NCBI RefSeq assembly: GCF_016820555.1
Contig: NZ_JADHDW010000005.1
Span: forward strand, 62,001 to 126,000
DNA length: 64,000 nt
Origin: Bacillus sp. REN10
Lineage (GTDB): Bacteria; Bacillota; Bacilli; Bacillales; Domibacillaceae
Reading direction: 5' to 3'
A program made the translations under genes and the position numbers. The notes under the pieces were generated by a model. It made no database searches. It was not told where the DNA came from and saw only the letters and a list, made by a program, of their open reading frames with translations. Below, one piece after another: positions 61,856 through 64,000 of this stretch. How positions within the stretch are numbered: position 1 is the stretch's first letter; every line of letters begins with the position of its first letter.

Positions 61856-63940
61856 TTAATTTAACGTCGGTTGTTTTTTTGCTGCTGCTTTCGTTTCGTT
61901 TCCACTTTGGCTTTGATAGGTCATAATGATGTTGCGGTATTCATCCACTTTTACTGTGAAATCAGGTGGCACAACAATCGTTGCGTCCAGTTGATCAATA
62001 ATCGCCGGACCACTAAATTCAGAAAGAACTGGAATCAGTTTACGATTATATACTTTTGTTTCCACAAATCCGCCAGCTTCTTCAAAATACACTTCACGAG
62101 ATTCTTTTAATGCCGCTTCAAGGGAACCCGTTGGCTCTTCTTTCGGGAACTCTGGTTTTTTCACTGTTCCGATCGCTTCTACACGCAAGCCGTAAATTTC
62201 AATACCTGTTTCTTTATCCGAGAAAGCGAACTCACGCTCATGCTCTTGGTGGAAACGCTCAACGGCATATTCAAGAGAAGTTAATGGGCGATCGACTGAT
62301 ACCGAAAGGGTTCTCCACTGTCCAACATAACGCATATCCACATAACGGATCAGGTTCATATTTTCTGGTTCGATTCCTTCTTCTTCAAGTAATTGGATCG
62401 CTTCTTTCTCCATAGCGATGAATTCGTTTTCAAGATCATCTTTAGAAATGTCTTCTACATTGCTCAAGTATGTTTTCGTTACGTCATGACGAACATCTAC
62501 TAGTAAACATCCCATCGCAGCTGCTACGCCTGGATGTGCTGGAACGATCACGTTTGGAATGTCCATTTCTTTGGCTAAGTGAGCTCCATGAAGGGCTCCT
62601 GCTCCACCAAAAGCAACGAGAGCAAAATCACGCGGATCATAACCGCGACGAACAGAGATGAGACGAAGAGCGTCACACATATTCGCATTGGCTACTTTAA
62701 TAATGGCATCAGCTGCTTCATTAACATCATAGTTGAATTTTTTCGCGATTTTTTCAACTACTTCTACAGACGCATCACGATCAATTGTCATTTGACCATC
62801 TAATAATTTTGTACTTAAACGGCCAAGAACGAGGTTCGCATCTGTATTGGTTGGTTCTGTACCACCACGGCCATAACATGCAGGTCCTGGGTCGGCTCCC
62901 GCACTTTGCGGACCATTTCTTAAAGAGCCGCCTTCATCCACCCATGCCAAGCTTCCGCCACCAGCTCCGATTGTCAAAATTTCAATACTAGGGAAACCGA
63001 TTGGATAACCGTATTCAATGTACCAATCTTTCGTAATGCGAAGATCATTGTCGTACATTAAAGAAATGTCGGTACTTGTTCCACCCATATCTAAACCGAT
63101 CGCATTTTTAAAGCCGCACATATTAGCAATATGTTTGCTTGCGATCGCACCAGCTGCAATGCCTGAGCTGGCTAAGCGAGCCGCATAACGAGGAACCGTT
63201 TCCGATGTCATAACCCCTCCTCCTGAGTGAAGAACGAGAATGTCGCCATCGTATCCAATATTTTTCATTTCTTTTTCAAGGGTTTTAATGTATTTAGAAA
63301 TCGTTGGTCCAAGCACCGCATTCACGATCGTTGTACTCATACGCTCATGCTCGAAAATTTCTGGTAACGTGTCAGAAGATGTACAAATATACACATCCGG
63401 CAATTCTTCTTGGAAAATCTCCTTTGCCCGCTGTTCATTGGCACCGTTGACGTACGCATTCATAAAACAAATCGCAATCGATTGAACACCGCGTCTTTTT
63501 AATTTTTGCGCCAGTGCGCGCACTTCTTCTTCATTTACTTCCTCCATCATTTCACCAGAATAATCGACGCGCTCTGCCAATTCAAAGCGGTCGCGTCGCT
63601 TAATATATGGATCAGCGACATCATTGTACGCATCCCATAAATCTAGCTTTGTCCCACGGCGAATTTCCGGTACATCGCGAAAGCCTTTCGTTGTCACTAA
63701 CGCTGCTTTCGGAAGCTTTCTTTCGATTAACGCATTCGTTCCTACTGTTGTTCCGTGGGAAAACATCGCAATTTGATCCCCCGTTAACTGCGCTTTAATA
63801 ATCCCATCTAACATTCCTTTTTCTGGGTTGGCCGGCGTGGAAGAGGTTTTCGTTACATAGATTTCTCCCGTTTCCTCGTCAAACACAAACACATCCGTAA
63901 ACGTACCCCCAACATCAACCGCTACATGATATTTACTCAC
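61856..63940 (-). CDS. Hydantoinase/oxoprolinase A-type ATPase subunit (HyuA-like)
   Basis: ASKHA-type ATPase subunit of 694 residues. Phosphate-binding start VAVDVGGTFTDVFVFDEETG, HGTTVGTNALIERK, LDMGGTSTDISL, GAGGGSLAWVDEGG and FGGAGALHGAHLAKEM are family landmarks. It would phosphorylate the substrate for hydrolysis or carboxylation with the B subunit. Start is GTG (63938-63940) behind TTGGAGGCG. No third small subunit (as in acetone carboxylase gamma) is visible on the gene's 3' side, so hydantoinase/oxoprolinase-like is preferred; upstream genes are outside the window. Confidence 0.9.
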   Translation of the reverse strand: MSKYHVAVDVGGTFTDVFVFDEETGEIYVTKTSSTPANPEKGMLDGIIKAQLTGDQIAMFSHGTTVGTNALIERKLPKAALVTTKGFRDVPEIRRGTKLDLWDAYNDVADPYIKRRDRFELAERVDYSGEMMEEVNEEEVRALAQKLKRRGVQSIAICFMNAYVNGANEQRAKEIFQEELPDVYICTSSDTLPEIFEHERMSTTIVNAVLGPTISKYIKTLEKEMKNIGYDGDILVLHSGGGVMTSETVPRYAARLASSGIAAGAIASKHIANMCGFKNAIGLDMGGTSTDISLMYDNDLRITKDWYIEYGYPIGFPSIEILTIGAGGGSLAWVDEGGSLRNGPQSAGADPGPACYGRGGTEPTNTDANLVLGRLSTKLLDGQMTIDRDASVEVVEKIAKKFNYDVNEAADAIIKVANANMCDALRLISVRRGYDPRDFALVAFGGAGALHGAHLAKEMDIPNVIVPAHPGVAAAMGCLLVDVRHDVTKTYLSNVEDISKDDLENEFIAMEKEAIQLLEEEGIEPENMNLIRYVDMRYVGQWRTLSVSVDRPLTSLEYAVERFHQEHEREFAFSDKETGIEIYGLRVEAIGTVKKPEFPKEEPTGSLEAALKESREVYFEEAGGFVETKVYNRKLIPVLSEFSGPAIIDQLDATIVVPPDFTVKVDEYRNIIMTYQSQSGNETKAAAKKQPTLN

Positions 63941-64000
63941 CTAATTCGCCTCCAATATTTTTATTTCATTCATTTATTTTTTTTAACCGTTTCATCCTAT

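Noticed and set aside
59867-63940. Acetone carboxylase
   Set aside because: Alpha- and beta-like subunits exist but no gamma subunit follows; hydantoinase/oxoprolinase-like naming is safer.
1-64000. CRISPR arrays, tRNA or rRNA genes, prophage
   Set aside because: No regularly spaced repeats, cloverleaf-like or rRNA-like sequence, and no phage structural or integrase genes were seen.

Overview
The window comes from a motile, low-to-moderate GC, S-layer-bearing member of the Bacillaceae. Supporting signs are the Bacillus-type gene order comFA-comFC-yvyF-flgM-flgN-flgK-flgL-yviE-fliW-csrA-hag, degS/degU beside yvyE, an LCP gene and tagO, strong AGGAGG ribosome sites with frequent TTG/GTG starts, SigD promoters, and a secA2-slaP pair with an SLH-domain surface enzyme. 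No rRNA, tRNA or CRISPR array was seen.

Layout. 1-6.2 kb: two chemoreceptors, an SLH-anchored nucleotidase and a YbjQ-type pair. 6.2-9.7 kb: a c-di-GMP-I riboswitch with terminator ahead of a SANT-HTH-SANT DNA-binding protein, then trmO, a lipoprotein and a nonsense-broken chemoreceptor. 9.9-16.8 kb: glpP and a UgpB-A-E-C-like glycerol-3-phosphate importer operon ending in a TIM-barrel protein and a HAD phosphatase. 16.8-18.25 kb: decayed DNA holding the 5' part of a group II intron and a second, degenerate copy of the riboswitch plus regulator.

18.3-33.5 kb is the flagellin island. It starts with a flagellin carrying an embedded HExxH zinc-protease domain (flagellinolysin). Next come a complete WbpA-B-D-E set for UDP-2,3-diacetamido-2,3-dideoxyglucuronate and an AT-rich divergent sugar operon (epimerase, aminotransferase, NeuD-like and LpxD-like acyltransferases, frameshifted deacetylase). 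A giant GT-TPR-GT protein follows, then ordinary hag under a SigD promoter with a CsrA hairpin. 33.7-41 kb: csrA, fliW, hook-filament genes, anti-sigma factor, chaperone and competence genes. 41-49.4 kb: DegV, a His-rich protein, luxS, a lipoprotein, degU/degS, yvyE, an LCP transferase and tagO. 49.7-59.8 kb: secA2-slaP, a candidate free-standing small RNA, a seven-LysM NlpC/P60 hydrolase, UDP-glucose dehydrogenase, PBP3 and an EmrE-type transporter. 59.9-64 kb: hydantoinase/oxoprolinase-type subunits B and A.

How it fits together: much of the window builds or decorates the cell surface (filament, filament glycans, protease-bearing filament, S-layer export, wall teichoic acid, peptidoglycan). 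Visible control layers are SigD-FlgM, FliW-CsrA-hag, DegS-DegU and c-di-GMP. The most unusual elements are the proteolytic flagellin with its glycan neighbourhood, and the duplicated c-di-GMP riboswitch-regulator module, one copy intact and one decaying head-on against the flagellinolysin gene.
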